From: Labrenzia sp. OB1
GTDB lineage: Bacteria; Pseudomonadota; Alphaproteobacteria; Rhizobiales; Stappiaceae
DNA: 64,000 bases
Assembly (NCBI RefSeq): GCF_001624695.1
Contig: NZ_JSEP01000005.1
Span: forward strand, 172,001-236,000
Direction: 5' to 3'
In this document: one piece after another, positions 36,193 through 44,642 of the stretch
Layout: the number at the start of each line of letters is the position of its first letter
Position numbering within the stretch: position 1 is the first letter of the stretch
Made by a program: the position numbers and the translations under genes
Notes under the pieces: generated by a model
Databases searched by the model: none
Seen by the model: only the letters and a program-made list of their open reading frames with translations
Told to the model about the DNA's origin: nothing

Positions 36193-37089
36193 ATGGATGC
36201 GATCACCCGAATGCGGTGCTTCATTCAAGTAGTCGATTCGAACGGGTTTTCCGCCGCCGCCCGGGAAATGGGACGCTCCAAGGCCCTGGTCTCCAAATAT
36301 GTCGGCGAACTTGAGGATGAATTGGGCGTTCGGCTGCTGAACCGGACCACGCGGCAGGTCTCGCTGACCGAGGTCGGCGGAGCCTATTACAAGGAAGCGG
36401 CCGATATCCTGCAGCGGATCGATGATCTGCAGGCCTCCGTTCAGTCGTCGCACAAGGAGGTCAGGGGACGGCTGCGGGTGTCGGCGCCCCGATCCATGGG
36501 CGACGAGATGCTCAACAAGGCGATGATGCAGTTCCTGCTGCAGTATCCGGACATCACGCTGGATCTCAGGCTGGAGGATCGTTTCGTCGACCTGGTCGAA
36601 GAGGGCTTCGATCTGGCCGTACGCGTCACCCAAATGGAAGATTCCAGCCTGATCGCCCGCAAGATCGCTCCCTTCCGCGCCGTCCTGTGCGCCTCGCCCG
36701 AGGCGATCGAGAAATTCGGGGCGCCGAAGGTTCCGGCAGATCTTCTCACCCGCCCGTGCATCATCGACACCAATCACCGGTTCAAGCAGAACTGGATCTT
36801 TTTCGACAAGGGCGAGCGGTTGTCTGTGGCCGTCAAGGGGCCTCTGGAGGTTAACAGTGCGGCGGCAGCGCGGGAGGCGGCGCTGTGCGGGCTCGGTTTT
36901 CTCAGAACGCCGCTGTTCTTCGTCAATGAAGACATACGGAAGGGGAACCTGGTGTCCCTTCTCGATGAATTCGAAGAGCCCATGCGCGGCATCTACGCCG
37001 TTTACCCGCACCGGCGGCACCTGAGCGGCAAAGTGCGGGCCTTGGTCGATTTTCTCGTGGCGTGGTATGGCCCCGGGCGGTCCCACTGA
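36193..37089 (+). CDS. LysR-family transcriptional regulator
   Basis: A 298-residue LysR regulator with N-terminal helix-turn-helix (MDAITRMRCFIQVVDSNGFS, then AAAREMGRSKALVSKYVGEL) and an effector domain, of the group that often controls aromatic or quinone detoxification genes. The ATG at 36193 has AAGGAAACC just upstream, so I prefer it to the ATG at 36151. No divergent target gene adjoins it, since the upstream neighbour reads the same way. Target and effector remain unknown. Confidence 0.9.
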   Translation: MDAITRMRCFIQVVDSNGFSAAAREMGRSKALVSKYVGELEDELGVRLLNRTTRQVSLTEVGGAYYKEAADILQRIDDLQASVQSSHKEVRGRLRVSAPRSMGDEMLNKAMMQFLLQYPDITLDLRLEDRFVDLVEEGFDLAVRVTQMEDSSLIARKIAPFRAVLCASPEAIEKFGAPKVPADLLTRPCIIDTNHRFKQNWIFFDKGERLSVAVKGPLEVNSAAAAREAALCGLGFLRTPLFFVNEDIRKGNLVSLLDEFEEPMRGIYAVYPHRRHLSGKVRALVDFLVAWYGPGRSH

Positions 37090-37314
37090 GGCCGGGACGG
37101 CGGCCAGGGTACGGCTGATCAATTAATTCAATGCGATCGAAAGATGCCTGGAGTATCCGTTTTTCTCACGATATGCTCCCGCACAAATCAATTCGTATGA
37201 GAGTGATGTTTCAGGCGAGAAAAACAGGTTATGACTTGCGGGTAAGATGTTGTTTACGTGATTGAATGGGGGATTTTGCCGATCTTGGGTGTTTTTATTT
37301 CAGTTGAAAAATAA

Positions 37315-37340
37315 CTTGAAAGCAACTTGCAAATTTCAAG
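37315..37340. promoter_or_regulatory. Inverted repeat upstream of the TetR gene
   Basis: CTTGAAA (37315-37321) and TTTCAAG (37334-37340) are perfect arms around a 12-base spacer, 22 bases before the TetR start. A TetR-type dimer could bind here to control its own gene. This is inferred from position. Confidence 0.45.
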
Positions 37341-37361
37341 CTCGCGTTAGAGACTTGTTTC

Positions 37362-37901
37362 ATGAAGGAATCTGAGGAACAAATTGCCTCCCGTCTGGAA
37401 CAGGTGTTCTGGAGCAGAGGGTTTGCGGAGCCTAGCGTTCCGGAGCTGCGTGCCGGCGCCGGTGTCAGTATGCGCACCCTTTACCGGTATTTTCCTTCCC
37501 GAGAGGCCATGATCCTGGGCGCGCTGGAGCATCGTCACCGCCGTTACCTCAGTTATGTGCGCGAAGGCGTCGCCACGCCGGGATTGGGGGCGGCGGAGCA
37601 GCTGTTTGACAAGCTTGGCGGCTGGATGCGCATAACCGACGGCAAGGAGTGTTTTTTCCGTCAGGCTCTGGCGGCTAACCCGGACAGTTCGAGCATCAAG
37701 GCGACGGTCACGCGCCACAAGGGAGAGCTGCTGAAGTTTTTCGGAGAGCTCAGCGGGCAGGAGAAATTCGCGACGACCCTCTATATGCTGCATGAGGGCG
37801 TCACTTCCTGCTATGCGGAAATGGGAGAAGTTGCCGTCGAGGATGCCAAACAGCTGGTGCGCCAGATGTTCAAGACGGACATCGACAAAAGGCTCTCATA
37901 A
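37362..37901 (+). CDS. TetR-family transcriptional regulator
   Basis: A 179-residue regulator. The TetR helix-turn-helix lies at about residues 10-50 (FAEPSVPELRAGAGVSMRTL, then YRYFPSREAM), with an all-helical ligand-binding domain behind it that I cannot assign to a subgroup. The start at 37362 follows an AT-rich stretch with an inverted repeat. It is not beside an exporter or an enzyme gene in the same direction, so its target is unclear. Confidence 0.88.
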   Translation: MKESEEQIASRLEQVFWSRGFAEPSVPELRAGAGVSMRTLYRYFPSREAMILGALEHRHRRYLSYVREGVATPGLGAAEQLFDKLGGWMRITDGKECFFRQALAANPDSSSIKATVTRHKGELLKFFGELSGQEKFATTLYMLHEGVTSCYAEMGEVAVEDAKQLVRQMFKTDIDKRLS

Positions 37902-37969
37902 GTCTCCCACGGCCGCCATTCTGGCTGCAAGGCAGCAAACTCTGACGTCTCACCGATGACAAACCTGTC

Positions 37970-38100
37970 GTCCGTCCTCCCGGACGGAGCGTAGCGGAGA
38001 CCCGGGACCGGTGAGCCGAAGTCTGCCTTATTGAGAAAGCGGCTTCGTCAAAGTTTGTGCCTCCCAGGTCCTGGCGCGCACTTCGCGTGGCCGGGATGAT
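37970..38100. repeat. REP-like GC-rich repeat
   Basis: The gap between the TetR and leucine-dehydrogenase genes carries TCCCGG (37978-37983) and CCGGGA (38002-38007) around a purine-rich spacer, then a second part near 38060-38100 with CCCAGGTCCTGG and a GCGCGC-containing stretch. Related CCCGG/CCGGG palindromes recur at 41479-41499, 49593-49612 and 52550-52570, so it is likely a member of a dispersed family. Confidence 0.6.
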
Positions 38101-38169
38101 GACCGGAACAGATGGACTTTATCAGCAGCCTGACGGCAGCATGAGCCGCTTTTTTTCCAAATGCCGACA

Positions 38170-39243
38170 TCAGTCCTTTCCGGACTGCGCCAGTCTTTCC
38201 TCGGCCATGGCGTCCGCGATGGATTCAGGTGTCGTTTCCTGCTGCGCGGCCCGCTCGAAAATGGCTGCAAGCGTGTCGCCGATCGCGACGGTCTTTTCGC
38301 GCACAAGCGCGTCATTGCTGCCCGGTGTCGCCAGTGCGATGGAAATGACGCCACCTGCGTTGATCGCATAGTCCGGTGCGTAAAGAATGCCGCGTTGTTT
38401 CAGAGCCACGCCATCCCCCGGGGTCTGAAGCTGGTTGTTGGCTGCCCCGGCGACGATCCGTGCCCGGATTTGCGGAACGGTTCCGGCGTTCAGGCCCGCA
38501 CCCAGGGCGCAGGGAACGAAGAGGTCGGCCTCGACCATATGGGCTTGTGCCGGATCGGCAGTCGCTGCCCCGAATGCCTCAACCGTACGAAGAACGGCGG
38601 GTGCATGGATGTCGGAAACAATAAGTCTGGCGCCTGCCTCATGCAGCATGCGCGCAACATCGAAACCGACATGGCCGAGACCCTGCACGGATGCTGTTCT
38701 TCCTTCGAGGCTGTCGCTTCCGAACACGTGGCGCACAGCGGCCCGGATCCCCTCGAAAACGCCGAGTGCGGTGTAGGGCGAAGGGTCGCCAAGTCCGGTG
38801 GCGCTTGTGCCGCGCACGTGGTTCGTTTGCCGCGCGACGGCTTCCATGTCCTGCGGCGAGACGCCGACGTCCTCTGCGGTGATGTAGGTTCCCGACAGCC
38901 GATCCACGTGGCGGCCGAACGCTTCCATCATTCCGGCAGTCTTGTCCTTGCGCGGGTCGGCAATGATGACCGCCTTGCCACCACCCAGATCAAGGCCTGC
39001 GAGCGCATTCTTGTAAGTCATGCCGCGGGACAGGCGCAGGGCGTCGGTCAGGGCATCGTACGGGTTGCCGTAAGGCCAGACGCGGCAGCCGCCGAGCGCG
39101 GGGCCCAGTGTGGTATCGTGGACCGCTATGATCGCGCTCAGGCCGGTGTCCCTGTCCCTGACGAACACGACGTTTTCATGGTTGTCCATTTCAGGATGGT
39201 CGAAAACGGTGCTATGACGGATCGTGGAATGCAAGGCGTTCAT
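38170..39243 (-). CDS. Leucine/valine/phenylalanine-type dehydrogenase
   Basis: A 357-residue NAD-dependent amino-acid dehydrogenase that deaminates branched-chain amino acids to keto acids. The catalytic lysine lies in LGGGKAVIIADP; GPALGGCRVWPY is an N-terminal hallmark; the Rossmann motif is GLGHVGFDVA near residue 185. This matches the Glu/Leu/Phe/Val dehydrogenase family. Length is typical for leucine dehydrogenase. It stands alone between a REP-like repeat and the metal exporter. Which amino acid it prefers cannot be read without testing. Confidence 0.9.
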   Translation of the reverse strand: MNALHSTIRHSTVFDHPEMDNHENVVFVRDRDTGLSAIIAVHDTTLGPALGGCRVWPYGNPYDALTDALRLSRGMTYKNALAGLDLGGGKAVIIADPRKDKTAGMMEAFGRHVDRLSGTYITAEDVGVSPQDMEAVARQTNHVRGTSATGLGDPSPYTALGVFEGIRAAVRHVFGSDSLEGRTASVQGLGHVGFDVARMLHEAGARLIVSDIHAPAVLRTVEAFGAATADPAQAHMVEADLFVPCALGAGLNAGTVPQIRARIVAGAANNQLQTPGDGVALKQRGILYAPDYAINAGGVISIALATPGSNDALVREKTVAIGDTLAAIFERAAQQETTPESIADAMAEERLAQSGKD

Positions 39244-39464
39244 GGCTGGATTGTCCGGCTGGTTGAGAATGCAAATATTTTAGGCTTGTTCGAGGGAATA
39301 ATGTCTTTTTTGTCCTCATCAATTGAAATAAAGAGGATCAAACATTCCGCTTTGTCGATAAAAGGCCAAAATTTGTTCCAAACAGATATTGCGCCGCACA
39401 CACGCGCCATTTTCCTGCCGTCTTCTGTGGTCTAGGTCTTGTGGCGTGACGTCTGATCAAACAG

Positions 39465-41405
39465 GTGATTCCGGTGCAATTTTGTCCAGCCTCCTTCCTC
39501 AGAGCTGTTGGTTCGGCGGTTCGCCGGATTCTTCTCGGGGTCAGTTTTCTTCCGGTTCTGCTGACCAGCGTCTCGGCGCATCCGCATGTGTTCGTGGAAG
39601 CCAGGTCCCGGCTGGTTTTCGACGATCAGGGCCATGCGGTCGCGGTCAACCACATTTTCCGGTTTGACGACGCCTTTTCGGCATTCGCGATCCAGGGCTT
39701 CGACACGAACGGTGATGGCGTCTATTCGCGCGAGGAACTGAGCGAGCTGGCGCAGGTCAATGTGGATAGCATGGCTGACTTCGGCTATTTCACATTCGGC
39801 GACAACACCCGGATCGAGTTCGATTTTGCCGCTCCCTCAGATTATTGGCTGGAAGTGGAGGCAGTGCCGCTACGGGATTACTGGGCGATGAAGCCGGAAG
39901 ATTTCGAGGCGATGGCTGAAGACGTGCGCATGAATGGCGGTTCGATGCCGCAAAGCGTCGATCTTCTGGAACTGCATTTCACGCTGCCGTTCACGGAGCC
40001 GAGCGATGCGGCCAATCCGATCACGCTTGATGTCTATGATCCTACATATTACGTCGATTTCCGTTTCGGCAGCGAGGACAGTGCCGTCGGCACGGTCAAT
40101 GCGCCCGGCACATGCCAGGTAACACGCAAGGAGCCGCCGCCTCTGGATGACGCCACAGCCTACGCCCTGGCGCAGATCGGCGCCGACCAGCGGGATCTGC
40201 CGCCGGAGCTGCAATCGGCCGCCGCGACACAGGTCAATCAGATGATCGTAAACTGCGCCACCGCCTCGGTATCCGGCGAAGCCCGGGAAGTCTCTGCCGA
40301 GGTGGCTGGAAGTGGCGCGACAGTAGCTGATAACGCCTCGGCGTCTCCAGCCGGTGGCGCGCCATCGCGCGCAGAGGCTGTCGTCAACTCGGCCGAGACA
40401 ACCGTAGCCGTGATCGATCCCGCCGCGCAGAGCATCGTTCAAACAGGCTTTCTGAACACGATCTTCGGGACGATCGCTGTAAAGCAGAAGGAATTCTATC
40501 AGGCGCTGGTGGCAAGCCTCAGATCGTTCCGCAACAATCCGAACGCCGTGTGGCTGCTCATGGGGCTGTCCTTCGCCTATGGTATTTTCCACGCGGCGGG
40601 GCCCGGACATGGTAAGGCGATCATCACTTCCTATGTGGTCGCCAACAACGAGACCTTGCGCAAGGGCGTTGTCCTGTCCTTCGCCTCCGCCTTCGCCCAG
40701 GCGGTGACGGCCATCGTTCTCGTCGGCGGCCTGGCCGTGGTGTTCAATCTTACAAGCCTCGCCATTCAGGATACCGCCCGCTGGTTCGAGATCGGTTCCT
40801 ATTTGATGATCACGGCGCTCGGCGGATGGCTGCTCTGGCAAAAGGCCGTCCGGCCAGCGCTCAATGCCGCCGCATCCCGGCTGGCAAGCGGTCAGCTTGC
40901 CTTTGCGGGGGCCGAGGTCCATGGGCATGATCATCACCATCAGCACGGTCACCATCATCACGGGCACGGGCACGGGCACGGGCATGATCATGGCGATCAC
41001 CATCACGCGGTGGGGCTGGATGGGGTCTGCGCCACTTGCGGCCATGCCCATGCGCCGACCCCGGAGATGCTCAGCGGGCGTATCACACTGGCGCGGGCGG
41101 CTTCCATTATTCTGGCTGTCGGTCTGCGGCCCTGTACCGGCGCGCTGATCGTACTGGTTTTCGCCCTGTCTCAAGGCATGATCGCAGCAGGTATCGCCTC
41201 CACCCTGGCGATGGCCGTCGGCACCGGCATCACGGTCTCCCTTCTTGCCGGGTTGGCAGTCGGCGCGAAGGATCTGGCAGTGAGGCTTTTCGGCGAAGGC
41301 AGTCCGATGTCCGGCCGGATCCACAGGACCATAGAAATCCTTGGGGCGGCGATCGTGTTCCTGCTCGGCGTGACTCTGCTGATCGCGACGGTCGGCTGGG
41401 GGTAG
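39465..41405 (+). CDS. Fused DUF1007-NicO nickel/cobalt transporter
   Basis: A 646-residue membrane protein with two parts. The N-terminal about 320 residues start with a signal-anchor (LLGVSFLPVLLTSVSA) followed by HPHVFVEA, the DUF1007 signature, and an EF-hand-like FDTNGDGVYSREEL. The second part from about 330 is a NicO/RcnA-type transporter with HAAGPGHGKA, a long His-rich cytoplasmic loop (about residues 485-520) and LRPCTGALIVLVFALSQG. The gene opens at GTG 39465. The two parts are more often separate neighbouring genes. It likely exports nickel or cobalt, or handles zinc. Confidence 0.87.
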   Translation: MIPVQFCPASFLRAVGSAVRRILLGVSFLPVLLTSVSAHPHVFVEARSRLVFDDQGHAVAVNHIFRFDDAFSAFAIQGFDTNGDGVYSREELSELAQVNVDSMADFGYFTFGDNTRIEFDFAAPSDYWLEVEAVPLRDYWAMKPEDFEAMAEDVRMNGGSMPQSVDLLELHFTLPFTEPSDAANPITLDVYDPTYYVDFRFGSEDSAVGTVNAPGTCQVTRKEPPPLDDATAYALAQIGADQRDLPPELQSAAATQVNQMIVNCATASVSGEAREVSAEVAGSGATVADNASASPAGGAPSRAEAVVNSAETTVAVIDPAAQSIVQTGFLNTIFGTIAVKQKEFYQALVASLRSFRNNPNAVWLLMGLSFAYGIFHAAGPGHGKAIITSYVVANNETLRKGVVLSFASAFAQAVTAIVLVGGLAVVFNLTSLAIQDTARWFEIGSYLMITALGGWLLWQKAVRPALNAAASRLASGQLAFAGAEVHGHDHHHQHGHHHHGHGHGHGHDHGDHHHAVGLDGVCATCGHAHAPTPEMLSGRITLARAASIILAVGLRPCTGALIVLVFALSQGMIAAGIASTLAMAVGTGITVSLLAGLAVGAKDLAVRLFGEGSPMSGRIHRTIEILGAAIVFLLGVTLLIATVGWG

Positions 41406-41441
41406 GTGCCGGCTTCTTGAGTGCCTGCTGTACCCACCACA

Positions 41442-41506
41442 CCGCGCTGTCCCGGACCTACCTCATTTTGCGTTATTGGTCCCGGATCAGGTCCGGGACA
41501 GCGCGG
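41442..41506. repeat. Long GC-rich inverted repeat between convergent genes
   Basis: An 18-bp inverted repeat pairs 41442-41459 with 41489-41506. Nested within the right arm, GTCCCGGA (41479-41486) and TCCGGGAC (41492-41499) form a smaller hairpin. It lies between the converging metal-transporter and glutamine-amidotransferase genes and could stop or stabilise both transcripts. The core resembles the other REP-like palindromes here. Confidence 0.65.
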
Positions 41507-41580
41507 AGGGAAAGGGCGGCATCATGCCACCCGGCAAAAATCAGGACCTGTTTGACAACAAACAGCGCTTCAATCCGTCT

Positions 41581-42339
41581 TCAAAGACCGAGGCGTTTTT
41601 CCCGGTAACTGCGTACGGCGTCGCCGAATGCCGCGAACAGTTTTTTCGACGGTCCGTCCGTCGCAACCCAATATTCCGGATGCCACTGGGTGGCGAGCAC
41701 ATAGCCGGGGCTGTCCGTAAGCGAGACCGCTTCGATGGTGCCGTCTTCCGCGAGGGCTTCGACGGTCAGGCCGTTGCCGAGGTCGCCGAGCGCCTGCCGG
41801 TGGAGGGAGTTGACCTCGAAAGGTTCCGCGCCGAGCACCTTTTCCAGGCCTCCGCCCGCAGTGACTTCAACCGGGTGGGCAATGCGGAAACGTTCTTCCT
41901 GATGTTCGGAAACCGGGGCACGGTGGTCCTTGCGCCCCTCGATCGCCTGGATTTCCGTCAGGAGCGTACCGCCCAGGGCGACGTTCAACTCCTGCATGCC
42001 GCGGCAGATGGCAAACACAGGAACGCCGCGTTCAACAGCGCGTTTGAGGAGCGGCATTGTCGTGGCATCGCGATCCGGGTCATACGGGCCATTTTCCTCC
42101 GTCGCTTCCTGGCCGTAGAGCTGAGGATTGACATTCGAGCGCGAGCCGGTTGCCAGAACGCCGTCGACCTGATCCAGCGCGGCGTCCAGATCGAGGTCCG
42201 GCCCAAGCGACGGCAGGATCATCGGAATGGCATCGGAGCCTTCCAGAACGGCCTGAAGATAGGTCGACACCGCAGCGTGCCAGTTGTAGCCTTCAAGGGC
42301 TTTCACATCTGCGGTTACCAGAACGAGCGGTTTGGTCAT
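41581..42339 (-). CDS. Class I glutamine amidotransferase-like hydrolase (gamma-glutamyl-GABA hydrolase family)
   Basis: A 252-residue peptidase C26/PuuD-type protein. The catalytic cysteine is in FAICRGMQELNVALGG near residue 113, and the histidine and glutamate are in TQWHPEY near residue 219. The family hydrolyses gamma-glutamyl bonds, such as gamma-glutamyl-GABA in putrescine catabolism. No other puu gene is adjacent, so that pathway role is inferred from the fold only. Start ATG 42339 is normal. It is the gene before the kinase-regulator pair in the same orientation. Confidence 0.88.
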   Translation of the reverse strand: MTKPLVLVTADVKALEGYNWHAAVSTYLQAVLEGSDAIPMILPSLGPDLDLDAALDQVDGVLATGSRSNVNPQLYGQEATEENGPYDPDRDATTMPLLKRAVERGVPVFAICRGMQELNVALGGTLLTEIQAIEGRKDHRAPVSEHQEERFRIAHPVEVTAGGGLEKVLGAEPFEVNSLHRQALGDLGNGLTVEALAEDGTIEAVSLTDSPGYVLATQWHPEYWVATDGPSKKLFAAFGDAVRSYREKRLGL

Positions 42340-42410
42340 GTTGAGGCCTGTCGTACGCTGATCAAGACTGTTGGCAAGGTGTTCGGCGGAAGACTTCTAG
42401 GTCACAGAAT

Positions 42411-43085
42411 CTAATCCAGCAATCCCAGATCCTGCGCAACCTTGTAAAGCTGTGCCGCATTCTTGTTGCCGACTTTTTCCCTGAGATTCAGACGGTGGGA
42501 TTCGACGGTGCGGACACTGATGCCGAGCTGCTTGGCGACTTCCTTGTTCGGCTGGCCGCCGGCGATGGCGGTCAGCACCTGGCGTTCGCGTTCCGTCAGG
42601 CCATAGGGATCTTCCACCGGGGCCGATGTGGTCGCGCCGACAAGTGTCGGTCCGACAGCGGCGGAGAAGTAATAGCCGCCGGTTGCAACGCTGGTGATGG
42701 CGGTGATCATCTCGGCGGAGGAGATGTCCTTCAGGATGTAGCCACGGGCACCGGCCTGCACCACTCCGCGCACATATTCAGGATTGTCATAGACCGACAG
42801 GATCAGGACCGCTGTGTCGGGCAGGATCTTGCGCACCTGCCTTGCTGCCTCCAGCCCGTTCATCACGGGCATGGAGACATCCATGAGGAGAACGTCAGGG
42901 CGCAGAGCCTCGGCAAGGTTCACCGCCTCGAGGCCGTTGGTTGCCTCTCCGACCACTTCCAGGTCCGGCACCTTCTGCAACCGGGCGCGAATGCCGTCGC
43001 GGACAAGCTCGTGGTCATCGGCGAGCAGAACCCTTACGGGTTTGCCGGTCTGCCGAGATGCAGGCGAAGGTGAATGAGCTGTCAT
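42411..43085 (-). CDS. NarL/FixJ-type response regulator
   Basis: A 224-residue regulator with an N-terminal receiver (VRVLLADDHELVRDGIRARL; phospho-acceptor Asp in LLMDVSMP near residue 69; Lys in YILKDIS) and a C-terminal LuxR-type helix-turn-helix (LTERERQVLTAIAGGQPNKE, then RTVESHRLNLREKV). It begins 7 bases after the end of the sensor kinase gene. The pair diverges from the TRAP importer, and so is the likely controller of that importer. It is probably phosphorylated by the kinase encoded just upstream. Confidence 0.92.
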   Translation of the reverse strand: MTAHSPSPASRQTGKPVRVLLADDHELVRDGIRARLQKVPDLEVVGEATNGLEAVNLAEALRPDVLLMDVSMPVMNGLEAARQVRKILPDTAVLILSVYDNPEYVRGVVQAGARGYILKDISSAEMITAITSVATGGYYFSAAVGPTLVGATTSAPVEDPYGLTERERQVLTAIAGGQPNKEVAKQLGISVRTVESHRLNLREKVGNKNAAQLYKVAQDLGLLD

Positions 43086-43092
43086 CTTCAGA

Positions 43093-44454
43093 TCATGCCG
43101 CCTTTGCGAGCTGTTTGTCGAGTGGCATCTGCACCCATATCCGGGTGCCTCCTGAGGACCTGCGTTTCAGTGTCAGGCGGCCGCCGAAGGTCTCGATCCG
43201 TTCACGCATGTTACGGAACCCGAGGCCACCTGTCCTGGGCAGCGGGCGCGGCAGGCCGATGCCGTCGTCTTCCACGGACAGGACGAGGCTGTGCAGGCCG
43301 ACTTTCAGGCTGATGGTGACTTCGGACGCCTTCGCATGGCGGGCAACGTTGGTCAGGCATTCCTGGACGACCCGGTAGAGCGCGGTTTTCGCCCCCTCGG
43401 ACAGGCGGGTCTGACACTGGTCGGCTGTCACGTTGACGACGATGCCGGACTGGTTCTGGAATTCCTTGCCGAGACTACCAAGCGCAGCCGAAAGCCCCAT
43501 GTCGTCCAGCACACTCGGCCGCAGGTCGCGGGAGATGCGGCGGACCTCGGCAATGGTGCCGTCGAGGGTCTTCAGGCATTTGGACGCCTGTGCCTGCAGT
43601 TCCGGGGTGCTCCCGGCCTCGCTGTGGATCATTTCGACGCCGTAGCGCACAGAAACGAGCAACTGGGAAATGCTGTCGTGAAGTTCGGTCGATACGCGTT
43701 TGCGTTCCTGTTCCTGAACCTGAAAGATCCGGTTGGTCAGTTCTTTCAGCCTGCTGTCGGCGAAGCGCTGCTCTGAAAAGCGTACGCCGGCGATCAGCAG
43801 ACCGGCAATCACGATCGCCGCGAGCGTGATCATGAAGGTCACGAGCAGCGTCTGCCGGATGCTGTGGGCAATGTCGGCACGGATCGCGGCGACCTCGCGG
43901 GCGATGTCGTCGGTATAAAGGCCGGTCCCCAGCATCCAGCCCCATTTGTCGAGCAGGATGGCGTAGCCGAGTTTTTCCTCAACTGTTCCCGTGGAGGGTT
44001 TGTGCCAGACATACTGATGGAACCCGCCACCGGCCTGCGCGGCCTGGATCAGGTTGCGGATCACGTGATCGCCATTGTCGTCCTGAAGGTCCCACCAGTT
44101 GCCGCCGACCAGGTGAGGCAGCTTGGGATGGACGATGTTGGTTCCGTCGAGCGTGTAGACGAAGAAATAGCCGTCATAATCGAAGGTGAGGTGCTGCAGG
44201 ATATCCTTGACCCGCGCCTGGGCTGCCTTGCGTCCTCCCGGTTCGTCGCGGTAGATCTGTTCTATAGAGGTCAGGGCCAGGCTGACATAGTTGCGGATCT
44301 CCTGTCTCTTGGCAGACAGGATGCGCTGCTCCACCGCCTGGGTCTGGGCGTTGATCAGTTCGCGCGACTGATAATAGGTCGTGCCACCGATCAGAAAGGA
44401 CACCGCGATCAGGGGCAGGATCGTGATGAGCAGCAATTTGGTCTTGAACGTCAC
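43093..44454 (-). CDS. Cache-domain sensor histidine kinase (HisKA_3 type)
   Basis: A 453-residue membrane kinase. Two membrane helices (about 7-25 and 203-224) flank a periplasmic single Cache domain of about 170 residues with DYDGYFFVYTLDGTNIVHP and GWMLGTGLYTDDI, the pattern of sCache_2 small-ligand sensors. The phospho-acceptor His259 lies in TELHDSISQLL, followed by an HATPase_c domain. This HisKA_3 type pairs with NarL-type regulators such as the one encoded next. Divergent placement from the TRAP binding-protein gene suggests it senses the same or a related carboxylate. Confidence 0.92.
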   Translation of the reverse strand: MTFKTKLLLITILPLIAVSFLIGGTTYYQSRELINAQTQAVEQRILSAKRQEIRNYVSLALTSIEQIYRDEPGGRKAAQARVKDILQHLTFDYDGYFFVYTLDGTNIVHPKLPHLVGGNWWDLQDDNGDHVIRNLIQAAQAGGGFHQYVWHKPSTGTVEEKLGYAILLDKWGWMLGTGLYTDDIAREVAAIRADIAHSIRQTLLVTFMITLAAIVIAGLLIAGVRFSEQRFADSRLKELTNRIFQVQEQERKRVSTELHDSISQLLVSVRYGVEMIHSEAGSTPELQAQASKCLKTLDGTIAEVRRISRDLRPSVLDDMGLSAALGSLGKEFQNQSGIVVNVTADQCQTRLSEGAKTALYRVVQECLTNVARHAKASEVTISLKVGLHSLVLSVEDDGIGLPRPLPRTGGLGFRNMRERIETFGGRLTLKRRSSGGTRIWVQMPLDKQLAKAA

Positions 44455-44556
44455 TGAAATCGCCCTTTCGTTGCGCGGGTTTCCAACGTGCCGTATTTCT
44501 ATTGCGCGCGTTCGGTAGTATTACTGAAGAACTGCGCAGAACCACGAATAGCATAC

Positions 44557-44570
44557 TGACCATCCGGTCA
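44557..44570. promoter_or_regulatory. Candidate operator in the kinase/TRAP divergent promoter
   Basis: TGACC-ATCC-GGTCA is a perfect 5+5 inverted repeat. A smaller AGTA-T-TACT dyad is at 44517-44525, and CATACTG occurs twice near 44552 and 44577. They lie 70-120 bases upstream of the TRAP gene start. The NarL-type regulator is the likely binder by position. Confidence 0.45.
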
Positions 44571-44642
44571 ACTAGACATACTGCGAGATCGGTGCAAGTG
44601 TGTGCGCCGGTCCGATATCGGGTCCGTTTAGGGAGGAAACTA

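Noticed and set aside
39870-41324. A 484-codon open frame on the minus strand
   Set aside because: It lies antisense to the DUF1007-NicO gene, and its composition is that of a shadow frame.
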